35,094 bases of DNA from Elusimicrobiota bacterium. Lineage in GTDB: Bacteria > Elusimicrobiota > Elusimicrobia > UBA1565 > UBA9628. How positions within the stretch are numbered: position 1 is the first letter of the stretch; every line of letters begins with the position of its first letter. A model generated the notes under the pieces. That model saw only the letters and a list, made by a program, of their open reading frames with translations. It was not told where the DNA came from and searched no databases. Where the stretch lies: the NCBI GenBank assembly GCA_027406905.1, contig DAHZHT010000008.1, forward strand, positions 45,098 to 80,191. Direction: 5' to 3'. Made by a program: the position numbers and the translations under genes. This document shows positions 13,663 through 22,974 of this stretch, piece by piece.

Positions 13663-15539
13663 TTAAGTTCTCTTTCTATAGACTCGATTAAAGCGGAGAT
13701 GTCTTCGGCGATTTCAGAATTGGCGGTCTTAGACGCCGCTCCGGCGGGAGCGAATCTGCGGGAATCAATTTCATCCCAGACGCGCTTGAGATTTTCAAGG
13801 GTGTTAGCGGAAATGGGAAGATTGGCTTTCTGGGTTTCCTGAGCGAGCCCCTTGAGAGTCAGAGCGGAAGGGGATTTCCCGAGTTTGTCGGCGAGATATC
13901 CAATTAGAGCCTCTGAAAGCTGATCGGTCATCTCTTTTGGATCGGAGAGGTGTTCTGTGCGGGCCTTTTCAACGATCTGAAGAGCCTTTTTAAAGGCTTG
14001 TCTCTTTCTGACTTCGAGCGGATTGCGGGCTTTCATTTCTTCATATTGATCGATGCCAAAGAAAAATGCGAAAAAGGCGAAAGGAAATAAATTAAAAATT
14101 CCGGCGGAAGACATGGCGCCCAAGAATCTCTCGGGCAAAGACGTTTTTTGATAGGGTTTGAGATAGCGAATGTCTTCGGAAATCGTGGAAACATCTTGCG
14201 CGGCTGAAGCCGCGAAATTGGAAACATTTCCCGCGTTCGATCCGCTCGCGCCTTTTTCCACATGGAGAGTAATGCTTGGCGAATCAATAGTTTGATAGGA
14301 GCGCGTTTTTGGATTAAAGAAGGAAAATGAGATATTAGGAATTGTCAGCGTTCCCGAAATTCGCGGGACCAGGACGGTTTTGAAAACTTTACTTCCCTGG
14401 ACGATGTCATTTTTCTTATCAAGATTGATTGAGCTGACCGTATCATAAACATGGAAATCGGGCATGGCTGGAATCGAGGGAGATTCCAGGCTTTTTAAGT
14501 TGCCTTGCCCGGAAATGACCATTTTTAGATTGACCGCATCTCCGACGTTGACGCGCGTTCGGTCGACGGAAGCCGATATTGAAAAATTCCCAACGGCTCC
14601 TGAAAAATTGGCGGGTTTTCCTTTCTCGGGAAGCGGCAAGGCCGTTAAAATCAAGGGCTCCGAGTGAAGGGTTTCCGGCTGGTCCATTCCCAATTGTCCG
14701 GAAAAGATGTTATTTATGAAGCTTTGAGAAAATGGGTCTATCGCGAGGCTTTTTTCAATGCGACAATTGACCGTGGCTGGGCCTATTTCAAGTTTTCCCG
14801 CTTGAACCGGGAAAAGAGCGAGTTTGATTTCGGAATAATAATAGTCTCGCCCGTTGACCGTAGTTCGGCCGTTTCGCTGCGGAGGCAAGTCTTCGGAAAT
14901 AAACCCCGAGAGTTTCGGAGGGGTATATTGCGGGCTTCCGGCAAGGCTTACCGCCGTTAAGAATCTAACAGAAAGAGTTGTTTGTTCATTGACATATACT
15001 TTCTTCCTATCGACAATGGCTTTTACAAAAACATCGGGACTTGTGGGGGCGCGGTTTCGCGCGTAGTTATATCCGGAAGCCGATTGTACGCTGACTCCGG
15101 GAGAGGCTTGAACCGAATTTCCCCCTCCGCCTGACGCCGCGCCATGGGGCGAAACCTCAATGACAATTGGATGGGTTTCGTATCTGTGCCCTCCATAGCT
15201 AATTGAAATCGGCGGAATAGTTCCTTTTCCAACAAAACGCGGCACAAGGACATAGGTATATTCCGTGTCTGTCTCCATCTGTCCATTGCTAATTGAAATG
15301 GATTGACTTTTTCCCGAAGAGTAGACGCTGAAATTGGAAAGAAGCGGGATTTGGGGATCGGGAATGGAGCCGCCCGAACCCGTGACCGAAACGGTGAGAG
15401 TAATTTGTTCGTTGAGAGAGACGATGGCTTTATTGACGTCGGCATGAATCGCGACTTGGGCGTCGGCCTTGGCTGAGAACATCAAAAGAAAAAATCCAGT
15501 TAAGGCAAATAAAACCCTGTCGCATTTATTTTCTTTCAT
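13659..15539 (-). CDS. batD: BatD: oxygen-tolerance/envelope protein
   Basis: About 626 residues. Signal peptide (RVLFALTGFFLLMFSAKADA), then a run of Ig-like periplasmic domains (VSLNEQITLTVSVTGSGGSI, YVNEQTTLSVRFLTA, VNVGDAVNLKMVISGQGNL), one transmembrane segment (IFNLFPFAFFAFFFGI) and a cytosolic helical tail ending ISALIESIERELK. This is the BatD family architecture, which may hold the VWA proteins on the periplasmic face. The start at ATG 15539 forms TGATG with the stop of the BatB-BatC gene; alternatives TTG 15545 and GTG 15542 are adjacent. Confidence 0.88.
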   Translation of the reverse strand: MKENKCDRVLFALTGFFLLMFSAKADAQVAIHADVNKAIVSLNEQITLTVSVTGSGGSIPDPQIPLLSNFSVYSSGKSQSISISNGQMETDTEYTYVLVPRFVGKGTIPPISISYGGHRYETHPIVIEVSPHGAASGGGGNSVQASPGVSVQSASGYNYARNRAPTSPDVFVKAIVDRKKVYVNEQTTLSVRFLTAVSLAGSPQYTPPKLSGFISEDLPPQRNGRTTVNGRDYYYSEIKLALFPVQAGKLEIGPATVNCRIEKSLAIDPFSQSFINNIFSGQLGMDQPETLHSEPLILTALPLPEKGKPANFSGAVGNFSISASVDRTRVNVGDAVNLKMVISGQGNLKSLESPSIPAMPDFHVYDTVSSINLDKKNDIVQGSKVFKTVLVPRISGTLTIPNISFSFFNPKTRSYQTIDSPSITLHVEKGASGSNAGNVSNFAASAAQDVSTISEDIRYLKPYQKTSLPERFLGAMSSAGIFNLFPFAFFAFFFGIDQYEEMKARNPLEVRKRQAFKKALQIVEKARTEHLSDPKEMTDQLSEALIGYLADKLGKSPSALTLKGLAQETQKANLPISANTLENLKRVWDEIDSRRFAPAGAASKTANSEIAEDISALIESIERELK

Positions 15540-17311
15540 CACCAATCTTCTCCGTCTGGAGCCTTAGACGGGCTACCTTTTTGTATCTGCTGGTTTGTGT
15601 TCGGTTTTTTATCGGTGACCGAACTTAAAATTCGGCGAAGGTCGTCTTTAGAAAGCTGATTCTGAGATTGACCGCTTTGCTGACGCTTCTGATTTTGTTG
15701 CGACGAAGAGGGACGCGGCGGAGGTGGAGGAGGATTTCCGCCCCCCCCTTTTTTATTCTGGGGATTGTTTTTTTTCTGATTTTTTTTCTGAGGAGGCGGA
15801 TGCTTCAGATAATGAAGAGCCACCGCCAAATTGTGGGCCGCTTCCGGATTATTGGGATTGAGAAGAAGCGAATTTCTATAGGCCACCGCCGCTTGCGCGG
15901 ACTGTGATTTCTCAAAGGCGCTGTTTCCAATAGTGTAATAGGCCGCCGATTTAAGGGTTTGAGGAGAGCCTGGTATCTTCGTCGCCTCGCTAAAGGCCTT
16001 GGCCGCGTTTCCATATTTACCCAGGCGATAAAAGGCGTCTCCGGCGTTGAAAATAGGCCTTGGATCATTGGGAGAGGTTTTGATGGCGGAAAGATAATCG
16101 TTGAGGGCGGGAGCGTATTGTTTGTTGTTATAGAGTTCATTTCCCGTTCTTAAATCCGATTCCATTCCCGCTTTGGAGACTGAGCTTAGCAACGGCAATT
16201 GAACAAGCGCCAAGAGAATCAATAGAGCGGGTTCCTTTTTGATTGATTTTATCGATTTCGCTTTTTCAAACAAATTTTTCCCGGATTTCGATATTTTTTC
16301 CAAAGCGCCGATCTTTTCTGGTATCAAAAGCTCAATGAGAAGAAAAAAGAAAGCGAGACTGAGCGGAATCAGAAAATGATTTTTGTAAACGTGGGTCGTT
16401 TCTTTGACGCCTTTCGATTGGGGCCCTTGTTCGATCGCTTTTAAAAGAGCGGAGATTTCGTCTTGGGCCGCGCTTGCCTGCCAATAAGTTCCCCCCGATT
16501 TAGACGCAACTTTTTGCAAGATCTCCGGCCTTAAATGGGTGATGACGGTTGTTCCTGATTTATTTTTTTGATAGCGGATCAGGTTTCCCGAAGCGTCTTT
16601 GATGGGAATGGGCCCGCCCTCGGGCGTTCCAAATCCTAACGTGAAAATCCGTATTCCGTGAGCCGCCGCTTCTTGAGCGGATTGGCCCGGATGAGTTCCA
16701 TGATCCCCTCCGTCGGAGAGAATGATGAGGCTCTTGTTTCCCGCATATGGAGATAAAGTCTGGGTCGCGAGATTAATGGCGTCTCCCATCGCGGTTCCAG
16801 GAGTTGGGAGCATATCGGCGTGAATGTCAGAGAGAGTTTGAGAAACCGCTCCAAAATCGGTCGTCAAGGGGCATATCAATGTCGCTTGACCTGAGAAAAC
16901 GAGAATCCCGATGCGGGCCGGGGTTTCCTCTTCTTTTAAACCGGAAAGAATCAGCTGCAACTCATTGCGCGCTCTTTCCAATCGGTTGGGAGAAACGTCT
17001 TCTGTCAGCATCGACAGAGAAGTATCTATGGCGATAAGGACAACCTTGGAAGAAGTTTTTGAAGAGCGGAGTTCTATTCCCCATTGCGGGCCGGCTAAGG
17101 CAAGAAACAGCAAGACGATGACCGCTAATTGGAGAAAGGCTTTGATGTTTCTCCGGTGGATGGTTTCCGGTTTTAAAAGGCGAGAGAGTGTCTCTAAATT
17201 CCCGAAACTAGATGAAATTTTTTCTCTTTTTGAATTTCCCAATCGGATTAGAATCCAGACAAATCCTCCGGCAAGGACCATCCACAAGAGATAAAGAGGG
17301 TTTCTAAACAT
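15539..17311 (-). CDS. BatB-BatC fusion: VWA plus TPR protein
   Basis: About 590 residues. Two N-terminal transmembrane helices (LYLLWMVLAGGFVWILI, FLQLAVIVLLFLALAGP) lead into a von Willebrand A domain with MIDAS DTSLS, a PLTTDFGAV Thr region and LSDGGDHG. TM segments follow (HFLIPLSLAFFFLLIELLIP; PALLILLALVQLPLLS). The C-terminal third is a TPR block (LYNNKQYAPALNDYLSAIK, IFNAGDAFYRLGKYGNAAKA, AYRNSLLLNPNNPEAAHNLA) and a low-complexity Pro/Gly/Gln tail, the usual form of BatC. BatB and BatC are separate genes in many genomes but are joined here. The start at ATG 17311 forms TAATG with the BatA stop; a GTG at 17320 is also in frame. Confidence 0.88.
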   Translation of the reverse strand: MFRNPLYLLWMVLAGGFVWILIRLGNSKREKISSSFGNLETLSRLLKPETIHRRNIKAFLQLAVIVLLFLALAGPQWGIELRSSKTSSKVVLIAIDTSLSMLTEDVSPNRLERARNELQLILSGLKEEETPARIGILVFSGQATLICPLTTDFGAVSQTLSDIHADMLPTPGTAMGDAINLATQTLSPYAGNKSLIILSDGGDHGTHPGQSAQEAAAHGIRIFTLGFGTPEGGPIPIKDASGNLIRYQKNKSGTTVITHLRPEILQKVASKSGGTYWQASAAQDEISALLKAIEQGPQSKGVKETTHVYKNHFLIPLSLAFFFLLIELLIPEKIGALEKISKSGKNLFEKAKSIKSIKKEPALLILLALVQLPLLSSVSKAGMESDLRTGNELYNNKQYAPALNDYLSAIKTSPNDPRPIFNAGDAFYRLGKYGNAAKAFSEATKIPGSPQTLKSAAYYTIGNSAFEKSQSAQAAVAYRNSLLLNPNNPEAAHNLAVALHYLKHPPPQKKNQKKNNPQNKKGGGGNPPPPPPRPSSSQQNQKRQQSGQSQNQLSKDDLRRILSSVTDKKPNTNQQIQKGSPSKAPDGEDW

Positions 17312-18300
17312 TACGGCCACCTCAATAGCCAGGTGTTGGAAAGCAAAATCTCAGACAAAAGAACAAGGACGGCCAACAAAACCGGAATGCGGTACATGTC
17401 GGTTCGCATAATGGTCGGCGGAATTTTAACTTTTGACTTCTGGAGTTTGCCTATCGTGTCATAGACTTCTTTTAGTTTATCAGCATTGGTCACGCGGAAA
17501 TATTGTCCGCCGGTCAGCTGCGCTATTTGAGTCAAAAGTTCGTCGTCAATATCGTCATTCATCCGGACCATGACTGTTCCGCCATTGGGATCATGGACCG
17601 GCATCAAGGCCGGCCCGTGACGAGCGGTTCCTATGGTATAGATTTTAACTCCAAGAGAAGCCGCGGCCCTCGCCGCCGTGACCGGATCGACGGCGCCTGT
17701 GTTAGAGCGGCCATCGGTGAGCAAAATAATGATTTTAGTTTTTGCGTGGCTTTCTTTAAGATGGTTAAGGGCCGAGATAATTCCATCCCCAATGGCGGTT
17801 CCATCGGTTTGAGTGATACCCGGTTCCAGGGTTTTAATTTGAGAAATAAGTGCGCTGTAATCAAGGGTCAAGGGACATAAAAGCTCCGGCGCGCCTCCGA
17901 AAGTGACAAGCCCGATGCGGTCTTGAACTCTCCCCAAAACAAAGTCAATGGCGGTTTGTTTGGCGGCTTCTATTCGGCTGGGTTTAATGTCGATAGAACT
18001 CATGCTGAGAGAACTATCAATAGTCATCATGATGTCGATTCCTTCTCCAAAACCCTTAAGCGTGCTTGAGATTTTTTGGGGCCGAGCCAGAGAAAAGACA
18101 ATCAGAAAAAGAGCGATGCCCCGAGCGGCCAAAGGAATCCATTTCCCGGCCAAGGTTTTAAGGTTTTTTTTCTGTCTCCAAAATTGGGAGTTGGCCGGGA
18201 AAGGCAAGACCTGATTCCATCTTTGAAAATAATAAGCGACAGCGAGAGACAATGCGACCAGAGCCGTGAGAGCAAAAGCCCATGGATGAGCGAAAATCAT
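17311..18300 (-). CDS. batA: BatA: membrane-anchored VWA-domain protein
   Basis: 329 residues. N-terminal TM helix (FALTALVALSLAVAYYFQ), a second at about 55-70 (WIPLAARGIALFLIVFSLA), then a VWA domain with the MIDAS motif IDSSLSM, the PLTLDYSALISQIKTL and ILLTDGRSNTG blocks, and a C-terminal TM helix (IPVLLAVLVLLSEILL). It presumably binds a ligand or partner through Mg2+ at the MIDAS site on the periplasmic side. It overlaps the upstream Ig/TM gene by ATGA and the BatB-BatC gene by 1 bp, so one translationally coupled unit is likely. Confidence 0.9.
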   Translation of the reverse strand: MIFAHPWAFALTALVALSLAVAYYFQRWNQVLPFPANSQFWRQKKNLKTLAGKWIPLAARGIALFLIVFSLARPQKISSTLKGFGEGIDIMMTIDSSLSMSSIDIKPSRIEAAKQTAIDFVLGRVQDRIGLVTFGGAPELLCPLTLDYSALISQIKTLEPGITQTDGTAIGDGIISALNHLKESHAKTKIIILLTDGRSNTGAVDPVTAARAAASLGVKIYTIGTARHGPALMPVHDPNGGTVMVRMNDDIDDELLTQIAQLTGGQYFRVTNADKLKEVYDTIGKLQKSKVKIPPTIMRTDMYRIPVLLAVLVLLSEILLSNTWLLRWP

Positions 18301-19220
18301 CTGGGGGCTCCTCCTGAAACAGGGAGAGGCTCTTTGGGCTTGGTGCTTTCAACGAGATAAAGAGAACTTTCAATATCCAAAGAATGCCAATTTTTTTCTG
18401 GAGAGACCTTGGCGAATTTAACCAAATCGGCTCTGTCGAAGAGATTTTTAAACCGGGACAGGATTTGGGGATCGAGCTCCGATTGCTTTAAATGCCGGTG
18501 GAGTTCCACCGTGGTCATTTTTGTCGCGGGCATTGAAAAACGCCTCTCAAAATAACGCTTTAAGATCTCGCTGAGTTCAAAATAAAATTCCTGATAGCGA
18601 GCTTCTTCAAAGAGTCTCGAGTTTTTAAGCTTCTCTATTTCCTCTTGAGCGATGACATGGGCCGGGCGCGTGTCAATGGAAAGAGAAGAGGAAACCGTTG
18701 AAATCTCTTTTTTACGCTTAAAATAAGCCCAAACTATGAGCGCGATAATAATCGCCGCCAATATCCAAGGCCACAAGAGGGGCCAGGCCTTCATCGGAGA
18801 GGCGATGTCGTAAATTTTAAGAGTCTTGAGCGGCTTGTCCGCCACGTTTAAAACCAAAGGCGGACTTTGTATTTCGCTATACCCCGAAGGAGTTTTTAAT
18901 TTCCAAACGAGTTTAATCGGGACGGGACCGACGTTGAGCGGGAGTATTTTTAGTAGGAAATTTTGGCTGGCAGATGTTTTGTCTTTCTGAGAAATTTCTT
19001 GAACTCCCGCAATGGCAAAGGTGTCGGTCGTCGATGCGGCTAGATCCAGAGAGACATACTCGCCCTGGGGATTTTGGACGATCACTTTAAGCTCAATGGG
19101 CGTTGCCAAAACCGGCGTTCCGGAGGCGACTGCAATGTTGAAAGAGGACTGTTGGGCCAAGGCCGTTTTTGGTAGCGCGAAGAAGGCTACGGAAAGAAAT
19201 ATCGCTCTAAATTTCATCAT
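18297..19220 (-). CDS. Bat-operon Ig-like/transmembrane protein (unnamed)
   Basis: 307 residues. Signal peptide (FLSVAFFALPKTALAQ), a periplasmic Ig-like domain (SGTPVLATPIELKVIVQNPQ, LNVGPVPIKLVWKL), a TM helix at about 146-166 (LLWPWILAAIIIALIVWAYF) and a cytosolic helical domain with KYFERR..PATKMTTVELHRHL. This matches the proteins that commonly sit between the DUF58 and BatA genes; they are partly similar to BatD in layout, but no named family is certain. It overlaps DUF58 (ATGA) and BatA (ATGA). It probably links the cytosolic DUF58 protein to the periplasmic VWA complex, by inference. Confidence 0.8.
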   Translation of the reverse strand: MMKFRAIFLSVAFFALPKTALAQQSSFNIAVASGTPVLATPIELKVIVQNPQGEYVSLDLAASTTDTFAIAGVQEISQKDKTSASQNFLLKILPLNVGPVPIKLVWKLKTPSGYSEIQSPPLVLNVADKPLKTLKIYDIASPMKAWPLLWPWILAAIIIALIVWAYFKRKKEISTVSSSLSIDTRPAHVIAQEEIEKLKNSRLFEEARYQEFYFELSEILKRYFERRFSMPATKMTTVELHRHLKQSELDPQILSRFKNLFDRADLVKFAKVSPEKNWHSLDIESSLYLVESTKPKEPLPVSGGAPR

Positions 19221-20131
19221 CGGGAAATTTTCTTGGCCCTGCGGCGGAAAAATTGAACGACGGGATCGATATAAGAGGCGTCTGTTCCAATTTGAATTGA
19301 GTCGATGCCGGAGAGCTGAAATAATTTTTGAAGTTGAAGGAGTCTTTTCTCTTCCTCTTTTTGATGAGACAACACCGCTTCTTTGGCTGAGGCGTCAAAC
19401 ATCATCTCTTGCCCGGACTCCGGATCTTGAAGATTTATCAGCGCGTCAAATGAGGGCAGATTCTTTTCTCTGGGATCGGTCAGAATAATGGGAATTAAAT
19501 CGTGCTTAAGGCTTCCAAGTTTGAGCGCGTGTTCAAAAGACGAAAAATCGTCGGTTCTAAAGTCGGAAATGAGAAAGACAATGCAGTGGCGGCGCAAAAC
19601 TCGGCTGAGGGTCTCAAGGATTGTGTCAAGCCTGGTTCCGCTTTTCTTGGGTTGATAAGCCAAGACGTCTCGAATGAGATGAAGGATATGCTTTCTCCCC
19701 TTTTTGGGAGGCACAAACTCCTCCACTCCTTCCGTAAACAAAAACAGTCCGACTTTGTCGTTATTTTGCAAGGCGGAAAAAGCGAGAACGGCTGCCAGTT
19801 CGGCTGCGATTTCTTTTTTAAGCGCGGATGAACCGAAAAACTGGCTTTTGGAAAGGTCGCAGGCGATGACGACGGTCAGTTCTCTTTCCTCGGTGTACTG
19901 GCGGACATAGGGCTTTCTCATTCGCGCGGTCACGTTCCTGTCGATGAGACGGATATCGTCTCCGGGAGAGTATTCCCGGACTTCGGCAAACTCCATGCCC
20001 CGGCCCTTGAAAACGCTTAAGTATTCCCCCGCGAAGGTTTCGGCGACCAGACGCCCGGTCAATATCTCGATATGGCGAACCTTCGATAAAATATCGCCGG
20101 AGAGACCAAGGGTTGAATTACTTTCTGACAT
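19217..20131 (-). CDS. DUF58 (VWA-like) protein of the MoxR/Bat operon
   Basis: 304 residues. The DUF58 signature is visible at about 40-100: FKGRGMEFAEVREYSPGDD, then RLIDRNVTARMRKPYVRQY and TEERELTVVIACDLSKSQ. Two departures from the consensus are seen: IDRN where IDWN is usual, and DLSKSQFFGS without the Met that usually follows DxSxS. The DxSxS itself is kept, so metal binding could persist. The protein is soluble and probably a client or partner of the MoxR ATPase upstream (18-bp gap). Confidence 0.9.
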   Translation of the reverse strand: MSESNSTLGLSGDILSKVRHIEILTGRLVAETFAGEYLSVFKGRGMEFAEVREYSPGDDIRLIDRNVTARMRKPYVRQYTEERELTVVIACDLSKSQFFGSSALKKEIAAELAAVLAFSALQNNDKVGLFLFTEGVEEFVPPKKGRKHILHLIRDVLAYQPKKSGTRLDTILETLSRVLRRHCIVFLISDFRTDDFSSFEHALKLGSLKHDLIPIILTDPREKNLPSFDALINLQDPESGQEMMFDASAKEAVLSHQKEEEKRLLQLQKLFQLSGIDSIQIGTDASYIDPVVQFFRRRAKKISR

Positions 20132-20149
20132 GGTTACACGGTTTAGGCT

Positions 20150-21139
20150 TTAAGGGACTTCGACCGCTTCAAAAAGAGAGCGAAGAATGTCTTCCGAAGT
20201 GATATTTTGCGCTTCCGCTTCGTAGCTGAGAAGGACGCGGTGGCGCAAGACGTCTGTCCCGACGGTTTTAACGTCTTCCGGGGTGACATATCCGCGTCCG
20301 TTTAAAAACGCGTAGGCTTTGGCCGCCTTGGCTAAGGCAATGGTCGCGCGAGGGCTTGCGCCGTAGGAAATGAGAGATTTTTCTTTCGCCATTTTGTAGT
20401 CTCCGGGAGTTCTGGTCGCATAGACTAAATCTACGATATAGGCCTTGATTTTTTCGTCCATGTAGATTTCTGAGGCGACCTTTCGCGCTTGCAATACTTG
20501 TTGCGGGGTCACGACGACTTTGGGAGTCGGAGTGGAATCGGAAGACATTCTCTCTAATATCGTTTTTTCTTCTAACTTGCTGGGATAGGAGACCTTGATC
20601 TTAAGCATGAAGCGGTCGACTTGAGCTTCGGGCAACGGATAGGTTCCTTCTTGTTCGATGGGGTTTTGAGTGGCCATGACAAGGAAAAGCTCCGGCAAGG
20701 GGTAGGTGGTCGTTCCAATGGTGACGCTTTTTTCCTGCATCGCTTCGAGAAGAGCGCTTTGAACCTTGGCTGGCGCGCGGTTGATTTCGTCAGCCAGAAC
20801 GAGATTGGCGAAAAGAGGGCCTTTCTTGACCGTAAAGTCCGAATCCTTGGGATTAAACACCAAGGTTCCGGTCAGATCGGCGGGCAAGAGGTCCGGCGTA
20901 AACTGAATGCGGGAAAAGTCGGCTTTCAAACATTGAGAAAGAGTTTTAATGGTCAATGTCTTCGCGAGACCGGGAACTCCTTCAAGGAGGATATGCCCTC
21001 CGGCGATAATTCCAATTAAGATGCGGTCAATGATGTCTTCTTGGCCGACGATGACTCGCCCGGCTTCTCTTTTAAGTTCGGCGACAAATAAACTTTCTTC
21101 CGAAACCCTTTTGTTAATCTCTTTAATTCCTAATTCCAT
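20150..21139 (-). CDS. MoxR-family AAA+ ATPase
   Basis: 329 residues. Walker A GVPGLAKT (54-61), Walker B LVLADE (113-118) followed by INRAPAKVQSALLEAMQE, sensor 1 ATQNP (156-160), and the MoxR hallmark GTYPLPEAQVDRF. A C-terminal lid helix region with SYGASPRATIALAKAAKA follows. MoxR ATPases act as chaperones that assemble VWA-domain complexes, which fits the downstream DUF58 and Bat genes. A strong ribosome-binding site (AAGGAG) is 7 nt upstream of the ATG. It follows the HEAT-repeat gene by 12 bp. Confidence 0.95.
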   Translation of the reverse strand: MELGIKEINKRVSEESLFVAELKREAGRVIVGQEDIIDRILIGIIAGGHILLEGVPGLAKTLTIKTLSQCLKADFSRIQFTPDLLPADLTGTLVFNPKDSDFTVKKGPLFANLVLADEINRAPAKVQSALLEAMQEKSVTIGTTTYPLPELFLVMATQNPIEQEGTYPLPEAQVDRFMLKIKVSYPSKLEEKTILERMSSDSTPTPKVVVTPQQVLQARKVASEIYMDEKIKAYIVDLVYATRTPGDYKMAKEKSLISYGASPRATIALAKAAKAYAFLNGRGYVTPEDVKTVGTDVLRHRVLLSYEAEAQNITSEDILRSLFEAVEVP

Positions 21140-21151
21140 ATAGTTTTCTCC

Positions 21152-21820
21152 TTATTGGGGGTTGAGGCTAGGTGCGGCGCATTCTTCCGGAGCGGGCGGC
21201 GGCGCCGCGAGAGGATTTCCATTCTGAGCGGCTTGGGTTTGCCTTTCTTGCACCTCTTTTTTCCACTCGGCGCATGCGTCGTCTATTTCTTTTTGCCTTT
21301 TCTTTTGCAAATCATTGAGGGCGTTGAGCGCTTCTTGTCGCACCGGGCCTTCGGAATCTTTAAGCAGACCGGTGATGGCGGTGGCTGCGGAATAAGCGCT
21401 CATTTGATCTAAAGCTTTAACAGCGGCCAGGCGAATGTCTGGATTATAATCGCTCAATGCGGCGCTGACATGGGTGATAACATCCGCGTTCCCTTTATAT
21501 TGAGATAAAAGCCCTAAAATTTTCACTCTCAGGGGTATAGAGGGATCATGTTCTAAATGTTTAAAAAGGAGAGGCAAGGCCAAGGATGATTTCCCGTTGG
21601 CCAGAAGTTTGAGCGCCTGCCAACGAACTTTCTCATTTGTGTCATCGGCTGATTTGGCGATTCTTTGTTCGTCTTCCGGGCTTAGAAGAGGCCGCATCGT
21701 GTTTATTTTACTTAGGATAGGAGGTGGCGGAGGAGGCGGCGGAATAGGTTTGGGTTTTAATTCTTGAAAAGCGAAGTATCCCGCGACAATAAAAAGAACG
21801 AAGAGAAAAAAATATTTCAT
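21152..21820 (-). CDS. membrane-anchored HEAT-repeat protein
   Basis: 222 residues. One N-terminal TM helix (FFLFVLFIVAGYFAF), a polyproline linker (nine prolines near residue 30), then about four HEAT-type repeats at ~50-170 (KVRWQALKLLANGKSSLALP, LRVKILGLLSQ, DIRLAAVKALDQMSAYSAA, PVRQEALNALNDLQKKRQ). The end is helical and then Pro/Ala-rich. Likely an inner-membrane scaffold facing the periplasm. Ribosome-binding site GGAG 8 nt upstream of the ATG. It is placed between the PorV-like gene and MoxR; the function is not known, and the link to the Bat complex is by position only. Confidence 0.82.
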   Translation of the reverse strand: MKYFFLFVLFIVAGYFAFQELKPKPIPPPPPPPPILSKINTMRPLLSPEDEQRIAKSADDTNEKVRWQALKLLANGKSSLALPLLFKHLEHDPSIPLRVKILGLLSQYKGNADVITHVSAALSDYNPDIRLAAVKALDQMSAYSAATAITGLLKDSEGPVRQEALNALNDLQKKRQKEIDDACAEWKKEVQERQTQAAQNGNPLAAPPPAPEECAAPSLNPQ

Positions 21821-21902
21821 AAAGGGAGCTCCTGAGAGAATAAATACTCCATATCTCGATTAAAACAAATTGAATTTGCCTACCGCAATGCAAAAAGCCT
21901 TT

Positions 21903-22961
21903 TTAGGGCTGCATCGGGCTTTTGGATTTGCTGGGGAGATTGAAATTTAAAGAGAGATAACTGACATTCCCGAGAAAAGCCATTGGGACAAAAGCGTAGT
22001 CAAAAGAAACATCTCCGGCGGAAAATCCAACCCCGCCGGAAAACATCGAGACCGGGCCGAGATCGGAACTTTCGATATTCATCGTATTGATTCCTCCCCG
22101 CAAGGCGACCTTGATTGTTTGGTCTATGGGAATCGCATATTCAATTCCCGCGGCTCCATAGACGATATTTTGTTCCGGCGCGATCATGTCTAAGGAAAGA
22201 GTCACTCCTTTCCAGGGATACATCGCTCCCCCCACCTTGAGCTGAAAGGGTTGGACGGTTTGAACGGCGTCAAATTTCGGGCCTTGACCGATATTTTGAG
22301 CGGTGATTCCCATGTCGTAATAGCTGCCTCCATGGTAGATGCGGGTTTGAACTCCAAAATCTCCGCCGTAAGAGTCCGCCGATTGGACGATGGTGGAATG
22401 AATCCAGCGCCCCGAAACTCCCATGGAAGTGGCGATATTGTTGTCGGAGAGATCCGGAATGCTCGCCCCCCATCCGACCTCGGCGACATAATCCTGAGGA
22501 GAAAAACTTCCGAGAGAATTCCCATTGATATCGGTTTGAGAAATAGAGCCGTAGCTTTGCGAGCGAAATCCCAGGGCCACGACATCGGTATCGGAAACTC
22601 TCTTGGCGACTTCGGCGGCCTGATAGTTTATTCCGGCTAAATAGGGAGTATACATCAGAGATCCGGACATGTCCGAAACACGGGAAAGCCCGGCGGGGTT
22701 CCAGTAAAGAGAAGTGGCGTCGTCAGTGACCGCAGTGTAGGCCCCTCCCATGGCGATTCCACGCGCGCCAATGGGCTCAAGTAAAAACTGATCTCCCGCC
22801 GTTCCGATGGCATTAGTGGTAAAGTCGGTAGCGTGAGCGGAGAGAAAAGGAAAGAAACAGAGAGTGACGGAAAATAACGGAAAGAAGCGGAAAGAAAACG
22901 GAAAACAGCAAAATCTTTCCGTTTCCTTTCGTGACTTTCCGCCACTTTTCGTGACTTTCAT
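21903..22961 (-). CDS. PorV/PorQ-type outer-membrane beta-barrel protein
   Basis: 352 residues. A long N-region and Phe-rich signal peptide end near AHA (residue 44). The family signature lies at ~65-92: GARGIAMGGAYTAV, then YWNPAGL. Repeated aromatic-alternating strands and a terminal VSYLSLNFNLP strand indicate an outer-membrane barrel of the PorV/PorQ/UPF0164 group; in Bacteroidota PorV takes part in type IX cargo handling. It is encoded 13 bp after the giant kelch protein, which has a C-terminal sorting-like domain, so a cargo-partner relation is plausible. The N-terminal coding part overlaps a GGAAA-rich repeat shared with the lipoprotein gene at 31699. No strong ribosome-binding site. 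Confidence 0.8.
   Translation of the reverse strand: MKVTKSGGKSRKETERFCCFPFSFRFFPLFSVTLCFFPFLSAHATDFTTNAIGTAGDQFLLEPIGARGIAMGGAYTAVTDDATSLYWNPAGLSRVSDMSGSLMYTPYLAGINYQAAEVAKRVSDTDVVALGFRSQSYGSISQTDINGNSLGSFSPQDYVAEVGWGASIPDLSDNNIATSMGVSGRWIHSTIVQSADSYGGDFGVQTRIYHGGSYYDMGITAQNIGQGPKFDAVQTVQPFQLKVGGAMYPWKGVTLSLDMIAPEQNIVYGAAGIEYAIPIDQTIKVALRGGINTMNIESSDLGPVSMFSGGVGFSAGDVSFDYAFVPMAFLGNVSYLSLNFNLPSKSKSPMQP
22838..22945 (-). repeat. GGAAA/TTTCC-rich repeat supplying PorV-like signal peptide, copy 1
   Basis: The segment is built of recurrent GGAAA and TTTCC units with inverted symmetry. It resembles 32311-32420 on the same strand: the best core (22869-22894 against 32339-32364) matches 20 of 26, and TTGCTGTTT occurs in both. 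It encodes the hydrophobic core of the signal peptide. Confidence 0.5.
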
Positions 22962-22974
22962 CTTCTTTTTGCCG

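Noticed and set aside
21880..21912. Rho-independent terminator after the PorV-like gene
   Set aside because: Only a 4-bp stem (AGCC/GGCT) before a short T-run; too weak to call.
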